From Escherichia sp. E4742 (GTDB taxonomy: Bacteria > Pseudomonadota > Gammaproteobacteria > Enterobacterales > Enterobacteriaceae): 64,000 bases of DNA. A program made the position numbers and the translations under genes. Location: contig NZ_CP040443.1 of assembly GCF_005843885.1 (NCBI RefSeq), forward strand, positions 682,001 through 746,000, in the 5' to 3' direction. How positions within the stretch are numbered: the first letter of the stretch is position 1; each line of letters starts with the position of its first letter. Of the stretch, positions 47,549-57,206 are shown piece by piece. The notes under the pieces are model-generated. The model was not told the origin of the DNA. It searched no databases and worked only from the letters and a program-made list of their open reading frames with translations.

Positions 47549-50110
47549 ATGAGTGTAATAGAAAATTTCGACGCCCATACACCAATGATGCAGCAGTATC
47601 TCAAGCTGAAAGCCCAGCATCCGGAGATCCTGCTGTTTTACCGGATGGGTGACTTTTACGAGCTATTTTATGACGACGCAAAACGGGCGTCGCAGCTGCT
47701 GGATATTTCGCTGACCAAACGCGGCGCGTCTGCGGGCGAGCCGATCCCGATGGCGGGTATCCCCTACCATGCAGTGGAAAACTATCTCGCCAAACTGGTG
47801 AATCAGGGCGAGTCCGTCGCTATATGCGAACAGATTGGCGACCCAGCGACCAGCAAAGGGCCGGTTGAGCGCAAGGTTGTCCGTATCGTCACGCCGGGGA
47901 CTATCAGCGATGAAGCCCTGTTGCAAGAGCGCCAGGATAACCTGCTGGCGGCTATCTGGCAGGACAGCAAAGGTTTTGGCTATGCGACGCTGGATATCAG
48001 CTCCGGCCGTTTTCGTCTGAGCGAACCGGCTGACCGCGAAACGATGGCGGCAGAACTGCAACGCACCAATCCGGCGGAACTGCTTTATGCAGAAGATTTC
48101 GCCGAGATGTCGTTGATTGAAGGTCGTCGCGGCCTGCGTCGTCGCCCGCTGTGGGAGTTTGAAATCGACACCGCGCGCCAGCAGTTGAACCTGCAATTTG
48201 GCACTCGTGATCTGATTGGTTTCGGCGTCGAGAACGCGCCTCGCGGGCTTTGTGCTGCCGGTTGTCTGTTACAGTATGCGAAAGATACCCAACGCACCAC
48301 CCTGCCGCATATCCGTTCTATCACTATGGAACGTGAGCAGGACAGCATCATTATGGATGCTGCGACACGTCGTAACCTGGAAATCACCCAGAATCTGGCG
48401 GGCGGCGCGGAAAATACATTGGCTTCCGTGCTCGATTGCACCGTCACGCCGATGGGTAGCCGTATGCTGAAGCGCTGGCTGCATATGCCAGTGCGAGACA
48501 CCCGTGTGTTACTTGAGCGCCAGCAAACTATTGGCGCATTGCAGGATTTCACCGCCGAGTTACAACCGGTACTACGGCAGGTCGGCGATCTGGAACGTAT
48601 TCTGGCGCGCCTGGCGTTACGTACTGCTCGCCCGCGCGATCTAGCCCGTATGCGTCACGCTTTCCAACAACTGCCGGAACTGCGCGCGCAGTTAGAAACT
48701 GTCGATAGTGCACCGGTTCAGGCGCTGCGTGAGAAGATGGGAGAGTTTGCCGAGCTGCGCGATCTGCTGGAGCGGGCAATCATCGACACACCGCCAGTGC
48801 TGGTACGCGACGGCGGTGTTATCGCTCCGGGCTATAACGAAGAGCTGGATGAGTGGCGGGCGCTGGCTGACGGCGCGACCGATTATCTGGAACGTCTGGA
48901 AGTCCGCGAGCGTGAACGTACCGGTCTGGACACGCTGAAAGTCGGCTTTAACGCGGTTCATGGTTATTACATTCAGATCAGCCGTGGACAAAGCCATCTG
49001 GCACCAATCAACTACATGCGTCGCCAGACGCTGAAAAATGCCGAGCGTTACATTATTCCAGAGCTGAAAGAGTACGAAGACAAAGTCCTCACTTCAAAAG
49101 GCAAAGCACTGGCTCTGGAAAAACAGCTTTATGAAGAGCTGTTCGACCTGCTGTTGCCACATCTGGAAGCGTTGCAACAGAGCGCGAGCGCGCTGGCGGA
49201 ACTCGATGTGCTGGTGAACCTGGCGGAACGGGCCTATACCCTGAATTACACCTGCCCGACCTTTATTGATAAACCTGGCATTCGCATTACCGAAGGCCGC
49301 CATCCGGTGGTAGAACAGGTACTGAATGAACCGTTTATCGCTAACCCGCTGAACCTGTCGCCACAGCGTCGGATGTTGATTATTACCGGTCCGAACATGG
49401 GCGGTAAAAGTACCTATATGCGCCAGACCGCACTGATTGCGCTGATGGCCTATATCGGCAGCTATGTACCGGCACAAAAAGTCGAGATTGGCCCGATTGA
49501 CCGTATCTTTACCCGTGTGGGCGCGGCGGACGATCTGGCATCCGGGCGTTCAACCTTTATGGTGGAGATGACCGAAACCGCTAATATTCTGCATAACGCC
49601 ACCGAGTACAGTCTGGTGTTGATGGATGAGATCGGGCGCGGGACGTCCACTTACGATGGTCTGTCACTGGCATGGGCGTGCGCGGAAAATCTGGCAAATA
49701 AGATTAAGGCATTGACGCTGTTTGCCACCCACTATTTCGAGCTGACCCAGCTACCGGAGAAAATGGAAGGCGTCGCCAACGTACATCTCGATGCGCTGGA
49801 GCACGGCGACACCATCGCCTTTATGCACAGCGTGCAGGACGGCGCGGCGAGCAAAAGCTACGGCCTGGCGGTTGCTGCGCTAGCAGGCGTGCCGAAAGAG
49901 GTGATTAAGCGCGCACGGCAAAAACTGCGCGAGCTGGAAAGCATTTCACCGAATGCCGCCGCTACGCAGGTGGATGGTACGCAAATGTCTTTGCTATCAG
50001 TACCAGAAGAAACTTCGCCTGCGGTCGAAGCACTGGAAAATCTTGATCCGGATTCACTCACCCCGCGTCAGGCGCTGGAGTGGATTTATCGGTTGAAGAG
50101 TTTGGTGTAA
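47549..50110 (+). CDS. mutS: DNA mismatch repair protein MutS
   Basis: Recognises mismatches and small loops, then recruits MutL. 853 residues, full length. Mismatch-contact Phe36-x-Glu38 is in RMGDFYELFY. The lever/clamp region is about 270-560, and the ATPase has Walker A GPNMGGKST (about 614-622) and LMDEIGRGTSTYDG. The C-terminal tetramer region (about 800-853) is intact. No disruption suggests a mutator phenotype. A hairpin follows the stop. Confidence 0.97.
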   Translation: MSVIENFDAHTPMMQQYLKLKAQHPEILLFYRMGDFYELFYDDAKRASQLLDISLTKRGASAGEPIPMAGIPYHAVENYLAKLVNQGESVAICEQIGDPATSKGPVERKVVRIVTPGTISDEALLQERQDNLLAAIWQDSKGFGYATLDISSGRFRLSEPADRETMAAELQRTNPAELLYAEDFAEMSLIEGRRGLRRRPLWEFEIDTARQQLNLQFGTRDLIGFGVENAPRGLCAAGCLLQYAKDTQRTTLPHIRSITMEREQDSIIMDAATRRNLEITQNLAGGAENTLASVLDCTVTPMGSRMLKRWLHMPVRDTRVLLERQQTIGALQDFTAELQPVLRQVGDLERILARLALRTARPRDLARMRHAFQQLPELRAQLETVDSAPVQALREKMGEFAELRDLLERAIIDTPPVLVRDGGVIAPGYNEELDEWRALADGATDYLERLEVRERERTGLDTLKVGFNAVHGYYIQISRGQSHLAPINYMRRQTLKNAERYIIPELKEYEDKVLTSKGKALALEKQLYEELFDLLLPHLEALQQSASALAELDVLVNLAERAYTLNYTCPTFIDKPGIRITEGRHPVVEQVLNEPFIANPLNLSPQRRMLIITGPNMGGKSTYMRQTALIALMAYIGSYVPAQKVEIGPIDRIFTRVGAADDLASGRSTFMVEMTETANILHNATEYSLVLMDEIGRGTSTYDGLSLAWACAENLANKIKALTLFATHYFELTQLPEKMEGVANVHLDALEHGDTIAFMHSVQDGAASKSYGLAVAALAGVPKEVIKRARQKLRELESISPNAAATQVDGTQMSLLSVPEETSPAVEALENLDPDSLTPRQALEWIYRLKSLV

Positions 50111-50115
50111 TAACA

Positions 50116-50144
50116 ATTCCCGATAGTCTTTTGCTATCGGGAAT
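50116..50144 (+). terminator. Hairpin after mutS
   Basis: ATTCCCGATAG (50116-50126) pairs with CTATCGGGAAT (50134-50144), an 11-bp stem right after the mutS stop. Weak U-richness follows. Confidence 0.6.
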
Positions 50145-50215
50145 ATTAACGACAACTGACGAATCAAATAAAAATACCCTGTATAATAGGAAAGCTTATT
50201 TTACAGGGTAAAACC

Positions 50216-50872
50216 ATGCCATCTACACGCTATCAAAAAATTGATGCTCATCACTATCGCCATATATGGGCCGTTGGTGATATTCATGGGGATTATCAAT
50301 TATTACAATCCCGTTTACATCAATTATCTTTTTGTCCCGAAACTGACTTGCTTATTTCCACAGGCGATAACATTGATCGTGGGCCTGAGAGTCTTAATGT
50401 GCTGCGCATGTTAAACCAGCCCTGGTTTACCACCGTAAAAGGCAACCACGAAGCGATGGCGCTTGATGCGTTCGCTACAGGTGATGGTAATATGTGGTTA
50501 GCCAACGGCGGTGACTGGTTTTTTGATTTAAATGATACGGAACAACAAGAGGCAATAGATCTGTTGCTGAAATTCCATCACCTTCCGCATATTATTGAAA
50601 TTACCAACGACATAATAAAATATGTCATCGCACATGCAGATTATCCGGGTGATGAATATCAGTTCGGAAAAGAAATAGCGGAAAGCGAATTACTCTGGCC
50701 TGTTGATCGTGTGCAGAAATCGCTTAATGGCGAGTTACAAAAAATAAACGGCGCTGACTATTTTATATTTGGCCATATGATGTTTGATAACATTCAGACA
50801 TTCGCTAATCAGATCTATATTGATACCGGATCACCGAAAAGCGGACGCCTGTCATTTTACAAAATAAAGTAG
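50216..50872 (+). CDS. pphB: Serine/threonine protein phosphatase 2 (PrpB)
   Basis: 218-residue PPP-family phosphatase. Metal and phosphate motifs are GDIHGDYQLL (about 22-31), GDNIDRG (about 52-58) and GNHEAM (about 80-85), plus a later HAD. It is implicated in signalling of misfolded periplasmic proteins through Cpx. Its local base composition is more A+T-rich than its neighbours, suggesting acquisition, although the gene is general in E. coli. Confidence 0.93.
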   Translation: MPSTRYQKIDAHHYRHIWAVGDIHGDYQLLQSRLHQLSFCPETDLLISTGDNIDRGPESLNVLRMLNQPWFTTVKGNHEAMALDAFATGDGNMWLANGGDWFFDLNDTEQQEAIDLLLKFHHLPHIIEITNDIIKYVIAHADYPGDEYQFGKEIAESELLWPVDRVQKSLNGELQKINGADYFIFGHMMFDNIQTFANQIYIDTGSPKSGRLSFYKIK

Positions 50873-50873
50873 T

Positions 50874-50899
50874 CTCATGCTTCTTCAGTGAAGCATGAG
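50874..50899. terminator. Bidirectional terminator between pphB and ygbI
   Basis: Perfect 10-bp stem CTCATGCTTC/GAAGCATGAG with a 6-nt loop, just after the pphB stop and facing the convergent ygbI stop. There is no T-run of note. Confidence 0.6.
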
Positions 50900-50921
50900 T
50901 ACCCGGTGTTATTTCAGGCCA

Positions 50922-51719
50922 TTATTCATTTTTCGCTACAAGCAAAGAGAGATCCAGCTTCGTCAGGGCGCGGTTGGCACTCTCTGGCAGACCATCGTCA
51001 GTAATGATCTGATCAAACTCGCTCAACGGTAACGCCAGCCATGTCGCCACCTGACCATATTTTGTGGCATCACAGACCAGAACTCGCTGGCGGCTGGCAC
51101 TGGCAATCGCCCGTTTCACCGTGACTTTATCTTCCGCTGGCGTAGAGATCCCCCGCACGCTCCATGACGATGCAGAAATAAAAGCCTGATCAATCATCAA
51201 GCTACGCAGCATGGTCGCAGCGGCTTCCCCGACACAAGAACGGTTTTCCCGACACACTGCGCCACCAGTGTGAATAATTGTGCAATTACTGTTGTCGAGC
51301 AAGTAGTCCGCAATAACAAAATCGTTTGTGACCACAGTCAGTGACTCCATGTGAATCAGATGCTGTGCAATCGCTAACGTAGTCGTTCCCGCATCCAGAT
51401 AGATACAACTTCCCGGCTGAACAAGACTTGCCGCCAGCTTGCCAATCGCCGCTTTTTGCGTCATTGCCAGCGCAGTTTTTACCTGATGAGAAGGTTCATG
51501 CGCCACGCGTCCCGGAGACTGAACGCCTCCGGACACCAGCACAACGGCGCCCTGCTGCTCAAGTTTTTGTAAATCCCGACGAATGGTCATATGTGACACA
51601 TTCATTCTGTCCGTCAGTTCAGCAATACTGACAATGCCTTTTTCAGCTACCATCTCAAGGATGATTTGGCGACGCTCTACGGGTATCAACTTTTGCTCCT
51701 TCCTTTGTCCTGCGGACAT
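50922..51719 (-). CDS. ygbI: DeoR-family regulator of the threonate/tetronate cluster
   Basis: 265 residues. The N-terminal DeoR helix-turn-helix is EKGIVSIAELTDRMNVSHMTIRRDLQKLEQQGAV (about 24-56). The C-terminal sugar-phosphate-type sensor has SCIYLDAGTTTLAIAQHL. It diverges from ltnD, so it probably represses ltnD-otnK-otnC-otnI-ygbN; the inducer is not known to me. Start region KEQKLIPVERRQIIL is typical. Confidence 0.88.
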   Translation of the reverse strand: MSAGQRKEQKLIPVERRQIILEMVAEKGIVSIAELTDRMNVSHMTIRRDLQKLEQQGAVVLVSGGVQSPGRVAHEPSHQVKTALAMTQKAAIGKLAASLVQPGSCIYLDAGTTTLAIAQHLIHMESLTVVTNDFVIADYLLDNSNCTIIHTGGAVCRENRSCVGEAAATMLRSLMIDQAFISASSWSVRGISTPAEDKVTVKRAIASASRQRVLVCDATKYGQVATWLALPLSEFDQIITDDGLPESANRALTKLDLSLLVAKNE

Positions 51720-51794
51720 TCTACGCTATTTGCCTGCGAAACATGCGCAGCGCAACTATCGCTTAGTTCACATAAAATAACACACATTGTTAAT

Positions 51795-51816
51795 TTTTGT
51801 GAATCAGGTCACCATA
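51795..51816 (+). promoter_or_regulatory. Candidate CRP site upstream of ltnD
   Basis: TGTGA-ATCAGG-TCACC (51798-51813) matches the CRP consensus TGTGA-N6-TCACA with one difference. It is centred about 80 bp before ltnD, suggesting catabolite control of the acid-sugar operon. Confidence 0.6.
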
Positions 51817-51884
51817 TCGTTATCTCCTGGCGCTTATATTCACAACATCAAACAAAATATCACTTAAATTAACAAGGAGAGCAG

Positions 51885-52793
51885 ATGAAGACGGGATCTG
51901 AGTTTCATGTCGGAATCGTTGGTTTGGGATCAATGGGAATGGGAGCGGCGCTGTCATGTGTCCGCGCAGGTCTTTCTACCTGGGGCGCAGACCTGAACAG
52001 CAATGCCTGCGCTACGTTGAAAGAGGCTGGTGCTTGCGGGGTTTCTGATAACGCCGCGACATTTGCCGACAAACTGGACGCTCTGCTGGTACTGGTGGTC
52101 AATGCGGCCCAGGTTAAACAGGTGCTGTTTGGTGAAAAAGGTGTTGCACAACATCTGAAACCCGGTACGGCAGTAATGGTTTCTTCCACTATCGCTAGTG
52201 CTGATGCGCAAGAAATTGCTACCGCTCTGGCTGGGTTCAATCTGGAAATGCTGGATGCGCCGGTTTCTGGTGGTGCAGTAAAAGCCGCTAACGGTGAAAT
52301 GACTGTCATGGCCTCCGGTAGCGATGTTGCCTTTGAACGCCTGGCTCCCGTGCTGGAAGCCGTTGCCGGAAAAGTTTATCGCATTGGCGCAGAACCGGGG
52401 CTGGGTTCGACCGTAAAAATTATCCACCAGCTGTTAGCGGGCGTGCATATTGCGGCCGGAGCCGAAGCGATGGCGCTTGCTGCCCGTGCGGGAATCCCAC
52501 TGGATGTAATGTATGACGTCGTGACCAATGCCGCCGGAAATTCCTGGATGTTCGAAAACCGGATGCGTCATGTGGTGGATGGCGATTACACCCCGCATTC
52601 AGCCGTCGATATTTTTGTTAAGGATCTTGGTCTGGTTGCCGATACCGCCAAAGCCCTGCACTTCCCACTGCCATTGGCCTCAACAGCATTGAATATGTTC
52701 ACCAGCGCCAGCAACGCGGGTTACGGGAAAGAAGACGATAGCGCAGTCATCAAGATTTTCTCTGGCATCACCCTACCGGGAGCGAAATCATGA
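51885..52793 (+). CDS. ltnD: L-threonate dehydrogenase
   Basis: 302-residue NAD-dependent beta-hydroxyacid dehydrogenase: Rossmann GIVGLGSMGMGAALS (about 10-24), substrate motif DAPVSGGAVKAANGEMTVM (about 124-142), and catalytic Lys in STVKIIHQLLAG (about 180). It oxidises L-threonate to 2-oxo-tetronate. First gene of the cluster, formerly ygbJ; AAGGAGAG precedes the ATG and the stop overlaps otnK by 4 nt. Confidence 0.92.
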   Translation: MKTGSEFHVGIVGLGSMGMGAALSCVRAGLSTWGADLNSNACATLKEAGACGVSDNAATFADKLDALLVLVVNAAQVKQVLFGEKGVAQHLKPGTAVMVSSTIASADAQEIATALAGFNLEMLDAPVSGGAVKAANGEMTVMASGSDVAFERLAPVLEAVAGKVYRIGAEPGLGSTVKIIHQLLAGVHIAAGAEAMALAARAGIPLDVMYDVVTNAAGNSWMFENRMRHVVDGDYTPHSAVDIFVKDLGLVADTAKALHFPLPLASTALNMFTSASNAGYGKEDDSAVIKIFSGITLPGAKS

Positions 52794-54052
52794 TCAAGAT
52801 TGGCGTTATCGCCGATGATTTTACCGGCGCGACGGATATCGCCAGTTTTCTGGTGGAAAACGGTCTACCAACGGTACAAATAAACGGTGTTCCAACAGGT
52901 GAAATGCCGGAGGCAATCGACGCGCTGGTAATCAGTCTGAAAACGCGCTCCTGCCCGGTGGCTGAAGCCACACAGCAATCGCTGGCGGCTCTTCGCTGGT
53001 TGCAACAACAAGGTTGCCGTCAGATTTATTTCAAATACTGCTCCACTTTCGACAGTACGGCGAAAGGTAATATCGGCCCGGTTACCGATGCATTGATGGA
53101 TGCTCTCGACACGCCGTTTACAGTCTTTTCTCCGGCTCTGCCGGTCAACGGACGCACGGTTTATCAGGGTTATTTGTTCGTTATGAATCAACTGCTGGCC
53201 GAATCCGGGATGCGCCATCATCCGGTAAATCCCATGACCGACAGCTACCTTCCCCGTCTGGTTGAAGCGCAATCCACGGGACGCTGCGGCGTCGTTTCGG
53301 CGCATGTTTTCGAACAAGGTGTGGAAGCCGTGCGTCAGGAACTAGCTCGCTTACAGCAAGAGGGCTATCGCTACGCGGTGCTTGATGCGCTGACCGAACA
53401 CCATCTGGAAATACAGGGAGAAGCCTTACGCGATGCCGCACTGGTAACGGGCGGTTCTGGCCTGGCGATTGGCCTTGCCCGGCAGTGGGCGCAAGAAAAC
53501 GGTAGCCAGGCGCGCGAAGCGGGGCATCCGCTCGCTGGGCGCGGCGTAGTGCTCTCCGGGTCATGCTCTCAAATGACCAACCGCCAGGTGGCACATTACC
53601 GTCAAATTGCACCAGCCCGTGAAGTTGATGTGGCACGCTGCCTCTCAACTGAAACTCTGCCCGCTTATGCACACGAACTGGCGGAATGGGTTCTGAGCCA
53701 GGAAAGTGAACTTGCTCCTCTGGTTTTTGCCACCGCCAGCACTGACGCACTGGCAGCAATTCAACAGCAATATGGTGCACAAAAAGCCAGTCAGGCAGTG
53801 GAGGCGCTGTTTTCGCAACTGGCTGCCCGGTTAGCAGCGGAAGGTGTGACACGCTTTATTGTCGCAGGCGGTGAAACCTCCGGCGTGGTCACGCAGAGCC
53901 TGGGCATAAAAGGGTTTCATATTGGCCCAACCATTTCCCCCGGCGTACCGTGGGTAAACGCACTGGATAAACCTGTCTCACTCGCCCTTAAATCCGGCAA
54001 CTTTGGCGATGAGGTCTTTTTTTCACGAGCCCAAAGAGAGTTTTTATCATGA
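52790..54052 (+). CDS. otnK: 3-oxo-tetronate kinase
   Basis: 420-residue four-carbon acid sugar kinase (DUF1537 family). The N-terminal IGVIADDFTGATDIASFL (substrate Asp) and the C-terminal VAGGETSGVVTQSLG nucleotide-binding loop are canonical. It phosphorylates 3-oxo-tetronate at C4. Formerly ygbK; it overlaps both neighbours by 4 nt. Confidence 0.92.
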   Translation: MIKIGVIADDFTGATDIASFLVENGLPTVQINGVPTGEMPEAIDALVISLKTRSCPVAEATQQSLAALRWLQQQGCRQIYFKYCSTFDSTAKGNIGPVTDALMDALDTPFTVFSPALPVNGRTVYQGYLFVMNQLLAESGMRHHPVNPMTDSYLPRLVEAQSTGRCGVVSAHVFEQGVEAVRQELARLQQEGYRYAVLDALTEHHLEIQGEALRDAALVTGGSGLAIGLARQWAQENGSQAREAGHPLAGRGVVLSGSCSQMTNRQVAHYRQIAPAREVDVARCLSTETLPAYAHELAEWVLSQESELAPLVFATASTDALAAIQQQYGAQKASQAVEALFSQLAARLAAEGVTRFIVAGGETSGVVTQSLGIKGFHIGPTISPGVPWVNALDKPVSLALKSGNFGDEVFFSRAQREFLS

Positions 54053-54687
54053 GCGATTTCGCAAAAGCAGAGCAGTCTTTGCGAGAGGAGATGACACGGA
54101 TTGCCAGTTCATTCTTTCAGCGCGGCTATGCCACCGGTTCGGCTGGCAATCTGTCTCTGCTTTTACCTGACGGGAATTTACTGGCGACGCCGACAGGCTC
54201 TTGCCTGGGCAATCTCGATCCGCAGCGGCTTTCCAAAGTTACCGCTGATGGTGAATGGCTAAGTGGTGACAAACCCTCGAAAGAAGTGCTCTTTCATCTG
54301 GCGCTGTATCGCAACAATCCGCGCTGTAAAGCGGTGGTGCATTTGCACAGTACATGGTCGACGGCGCTTTCCTGCCTGCAAGGGCTGGACAGCAGCAACG
54401 TTATTCGTCCATTCACACCATACGTGGTGATGCGGATGGGAAATGTCCCGCTGGTGCCCTATTACCGCCCGGGCGATAAACGCATCGCGCAGGATCTGGC
54501 GGAACTGGCAGCAGATAATCAGGCTTTTTTACTGGCAAATCATGGCCCAGTCGTTTGCGGTGAAAGCCTACAAGAAGCCGCCAACAATATGGAAGAACTG
54601 GAGGAAACGGCAAAGCTGATTTTTATTCTCGGTGACCGCCCGATCCGTTATCTGACCGCAGGTGAAATTGCGGAATTAAGGAGTTAA
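54049..54687 (+). CDS. otnC: 3-oxo-tetronate 4-phosphate decarboxylase
   Basis: 212-residue class II aldolase/adducin-fold enzyme. Zinc ligands are seen in VVHLHSTW (two His) and LANHGPVV (His), with a Gly-rich YATGSAGNLSLLLPDG phosphate loop near the N-terminus. It decarboxylates 3-oxo-tetronate 4-phosphate to dihydroxyacetone phosphate. Formerly ygbL; 4 nt separate it from otnI. Confidence 0.92.
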   Translation: MSDFAKAEQSLREEMTRIASSFFQRGYATGSAGNLSLLLPDGNLLATPTGSCLGNLDPQRLSKVTADGEWLSGDKPSKEVLFHLALYRNNPRCKAVVHLHSTWSTALSCLQGLDSSNVIRPFTPYVVMRMGNVPLVPYYRPGDKRIAQDLAELAADNQAFLLANHGPVVCGESLQEAANNMEELEETAKLIFILGDRPIRYLTAGEIAELRS

Positions 54688-54691
54688 TGCA

Positions 54692-55468
54692 ATGCCTCGT
54701 TTTGCAGCTAATTTATCCATGATGTTCACCGAAGTGCCTTTTATTGAACGCTTCGCCGCAGCGCGAAAAGCCGGGTTTGATGCTGTGGAATTTCTGTTTC
54801 CCTATGACTACTCCACCCAGCAAATCCAGCAGCAACTGGCGCAAAATCATCTGACGCTGGCGCTGTTCAATACCGCTCCCGGAGATGTTAATGCGGGGGA
54901 ATGGGGATTATCCGCCCTTCCCGGACGTGAGCACGAAGCACGCGCAGACATCGACCTGGCACTGGAATATGCATTGGCGCTCAATTGTGAACAAGTCCAT
55001 GTGATGGCAGGCGTCGTGCCCGCTGGCGAAGATGCTGAACGGTACCGGGCAGTATTTATCGATAATCTCCGCTACGCTGCCGACAGCTTTGCGCCACACG
55101 GCAAGCGAGTTTTGGTTGAAGCACTCAGCCCCGGCGTTAAGCCTCATTATCTCTTCTCCAGCCAGTATCAGGCACTGGCTATTGTTGAAGAGGTTGCGCG
55201 AGATAACGTGTTTATTCAACTGGATACTTTCCATGCGCAAAAAGTGGATGGCGACCTGACGCATTTAATCCGCGACTACGCCGGGAAATATGCCCACGTA
55301 CAAATTGCCGGACTGCCCGATCGACATGAACCGGACGATGGTGAGATCAACTATCCGTGGCTGTTCCGCCTGTTCGATGAGGTGGGATATCAGGGCTGGA
55401 TCGGTTGTGAATACAAACCTCGTGGCCTCACCGAAGAAGGGCTTGGCTGGTTCGACGCCTGGCGCTAA
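54692..55468 (+). CDS. otnI: 2-oxo-tetronate isomerase
   Basis: 258-residue TIM-barrel protein of the hydroxypyruvate-isomerase-like family (NLSMMFTEVPFIERFAAARK; LVEALSPGVKPHYLF; GCEYKPRG). Metal-binding Glu/Asp/His residues are present (VEAL, QLDTFH). It converts 2-oxo- to 3-oxo-tetronate, linking LtnD to OtnK. Formerly ygbM. An 88-bp gap with a CCCCATC/GATGGGG hairpin separates it from ygbN. Confidence 0.92.
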   Translation: MPRFAANLSMMFTEVPFIERFAAARKAGFDAVEFLFPYDYSTQQIQQQLAQNHLTLALFNTAPGDVNAGEWGLSALPGREHEARADIDLALEYALALNCEQVHVMAGVVPAGEDAERYRAVFIDNLRYAADSFAPHGKRVLVEALSPGVKPHYLFSSQYQALAIVEEVARDNVFIQLDTFHAQKVDGDLTHLIRDYAGKYAHVQIAGLPDRHEPDDGEINYPWLFRLFDEVGYQGWIGCEYKPRGLTEEGLGWFDAWR

Positions 55469-55505
55469 TTCGCTCAATCCATAATTACAACGTACCCATA
55501 CATCC

Positions 55506-55523
55506 CCCCATCTACGGATGGGG
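55506..55523 (+). terminator. Intercistronic hairpin between otnI and ygbN
   Basis: CCCCATC and GGATGGGG form a short GC-rich stem in the 88-bp gap before the transporter gene. Without a T-run it more likely stabilises the upstream message or tunes ygbN level than fully terminates. Confidence 0.45.
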
Positions 55524-55556
55524 TAGGTTAACTATAACTTTCAGACAGGGTTTTCC

Positions 55557-56921
55557 ATGTCCACAATTACATTGTTATGCATTGCGTTAGCTGGCGTAAT
55601 CATGCTGTTGCTGCTGGTCATCAAGGCAAAGGTACAACCATTCGTTGCTCTGCTTCTCGTCAGCCTGTTAGTCGCACTTGCGGCGGGTATCCCGGCGGGC
55701 GAAGTGGGTAAAGTGATGATCGCCGGGATGGGCGGTGTGCTTGGCTCCGTCACCATCATTATCGGCCTTGGTGCCATGCTGGGTCGCATGATTGAACACT
55801 CTGGCGGCGCAGAGTCGCTGGCTAATTATTTCAGCCGCAAGTTAGGAGATAAACGGACTATTGCCGCACTGACTCTGGCAGCGTTCTTCCTCGGTATTCC
55901 TGTTTTCTTTGATGTCGGCTTTATTATTCTTGCGCCAATCATTTACGGCTTTGCCAAGGTCGCCAAAATATCGCCGCTTAAATTTGGCCTGCCGGTCGCC
56001 GGGATAATGCTTACTGTTCACGTGGCAGTACCGCCGCATCCAGGTCCCGTTGCCGCTGCCGGGCTACTCCACGCAGACATCGGCTGGCTGACCATAATCG
56101 GTATCGCAATTTCTATTCCTGTAGGCATTGTCGGCTATTTTGCAGCGAAAATAATCAATAAGCGCCAATATGCGATGTCGGTGGAAGTACTGGAACAGAT
56201 GCAGCTGGCACCAGCCAGTGAGGAAGGCGAGACAAAATTAAGCGATAAAATAAATCCGCCGGGCGTCGCGCTGGTCACCTCATTAATTGTTATTCCTATC
56301 GCGATTATTATGGCGGGTACGGTTTCCGCAACGCTAATGCCAGCCTCGCATCCCCTGCTTGGTACTCTGCAACTGCTCGGCTCACCGATGGTGGCTCTGA
56401 TGATTGCGCTGGTGCTGGCATTCTGGTTACTGGCCTTACGTCGCGGCTGGAGCTTACAACACACCAGCGACATTATGGGCTCAGCCCTTCCCACTGCGGC
56501 GGTAGTGATTCTGGTTACTGGTGCCGGTGGGGTATTTGGCAAAGTGCTGGTGGAGTCTGGCGTCGGTAAAGCCCTTGCCAATATGTTACAAATGATTGAC
56601 CTGCCTCTGTTGCCTGCGGCATTTATTATTTCTCTGGCGCTGCGCGCATCGCAGGGTTCAGCCACCGTAGCAATCCTGACAACCGGGGGGTTACTCTCGG
56701 AAGCGGTGATGGGATTGAATCCAATTCAGTGCGTACTGGTGACGCTGGCGGCCTGCTTTGGTGGGCTTGGCGCGTCACATATTAATGACTCAGGGTTCTG
56801 GATTGTGACCAAATATCTGGGGTTGTCGGTAGCAGACGGTCTGAAAACCTGGACAGTGTTAACGACCATTCTCGGCTTTACCGGATTCTTAATTACCTGG
56901 TGCGTATGGGCGGTAATTTGA
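55557..56921 (+). CDS. ygbN: GntP-family permease YgbN
   Basis: 454-residue inner-membrane transporter with about 12-14 hydrophobic segments. GntP hallmarks include GMGGVLGSVTIIIGLGAMLGR near 60-80 and SQGSATVAILTTGG. Its place at the end of the threonate/tetronate cluster suggests it imports the four-carbon acid sugar; direct substrate evidence is not known to me. It is followed by a strong terminator. Confidence 0.9.
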   Translation: MSTITLLCIALAGVIMLLLLVIKAKVQPFVALLLVSLLVALAAGIPAGEVGKVMIAGMGGVLGSVTIIIGLGAMLGRMIEHSGGAESLANYFSRKLGDKRTIAALTLAAFFLGIPVFFDVGFIILAPIIYGFAKVAKISPLKFGLPVAGIMLTVHVAVPPHPGPVAAAGLLHADIGWLTIIGIAISIPVGIVGYFAAKIINKRQYAMSVEVLEQMQLAPASEEGETKLSDKINPPGVALVTSLIVIPIAIIMAGTVSATLMPASHPLLGTLQLLGSPMVALMIALVLAFWLLALRRGWSLQHTSDIMGSALPTAAVVILVTGAGGVFGKVLVESGVGKALANMLQMIDLPLLPAAFIISLALRASQGSATVAILTTGGLLSEAVMGLNPIQCVLVTLAACFGGLGASHINDSGFWIVTKYLGLSVADGLKTWTVLTTILGFTGFLITWCVWAVI

Positions 56922-56928
56922 CCTTAAT

Positions 56929-56961
56929 AAAAAGGTCCGATGGGCATCGGACCTTTTATTT
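56929..56961. terminator. Bidirectional terminator between ygbN and kpdD
   Basis: AAAAAGGTCCGAT-GGGC-ATCGGACCTTTTATTT is a perfect stem with A and T runs on both sides, so it works for the convergent ygbN and kpdDCB transcripts. Confidence 0.9.
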
Positions 56962-57196
56962 AGCGCTTATCTTCCGCCAGCAGCGGCGGAATGCTCGGCA
57001 CCATCGGCGCGTCATCAATATCTTTTTGCGTCATACGAAACGCTTCCGGGTAATGTTCGCGGCTGGTGCGACGCAGCGGTTCGGTATCGCGCCAGGTATA
57101 AAGGCAATGCTGGCACTGGTAGACCGTCCAGACATCTTTCACCGGCGATTTCGCCATCACTTCAATCTGTTCATCGGCACAACGTGGACAAATCAT
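56960..57196 (-). CDS. kpdD: Hydroxyarylic acid decarboxylase subunit D
   Basis: 78-residue small protein with Cys pairs CPRC (3-6) and CQHC (28-31), probably a zinc ribbon. It is the third member of the non-oxidative B/C/D decarboxylase operons (kpd, ecd, vdc-type) and is needed for full activity in relatives, with unknown role. It lies 10 nt after kpdC. Confidence 0.88.
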   Translation of the reverse strand: MICPRCADEQIEVMAKSPVKDVWTVYQCQHCLYTWRDTEPLRRTSREHYPEAFRMTQKDIDDAPMVPSIPPLLAEDKR

Positions 57197-57206
57197 CTTG
57201 TTCTCC

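Noticed and set aside
47283..47552. An 89-residue frame upstream of mutS
   Set aside because: It starts inside the NsrR site, lacks a ribosome site and recognisable features, and overlaps the mutS start; best read as the mutS leader.
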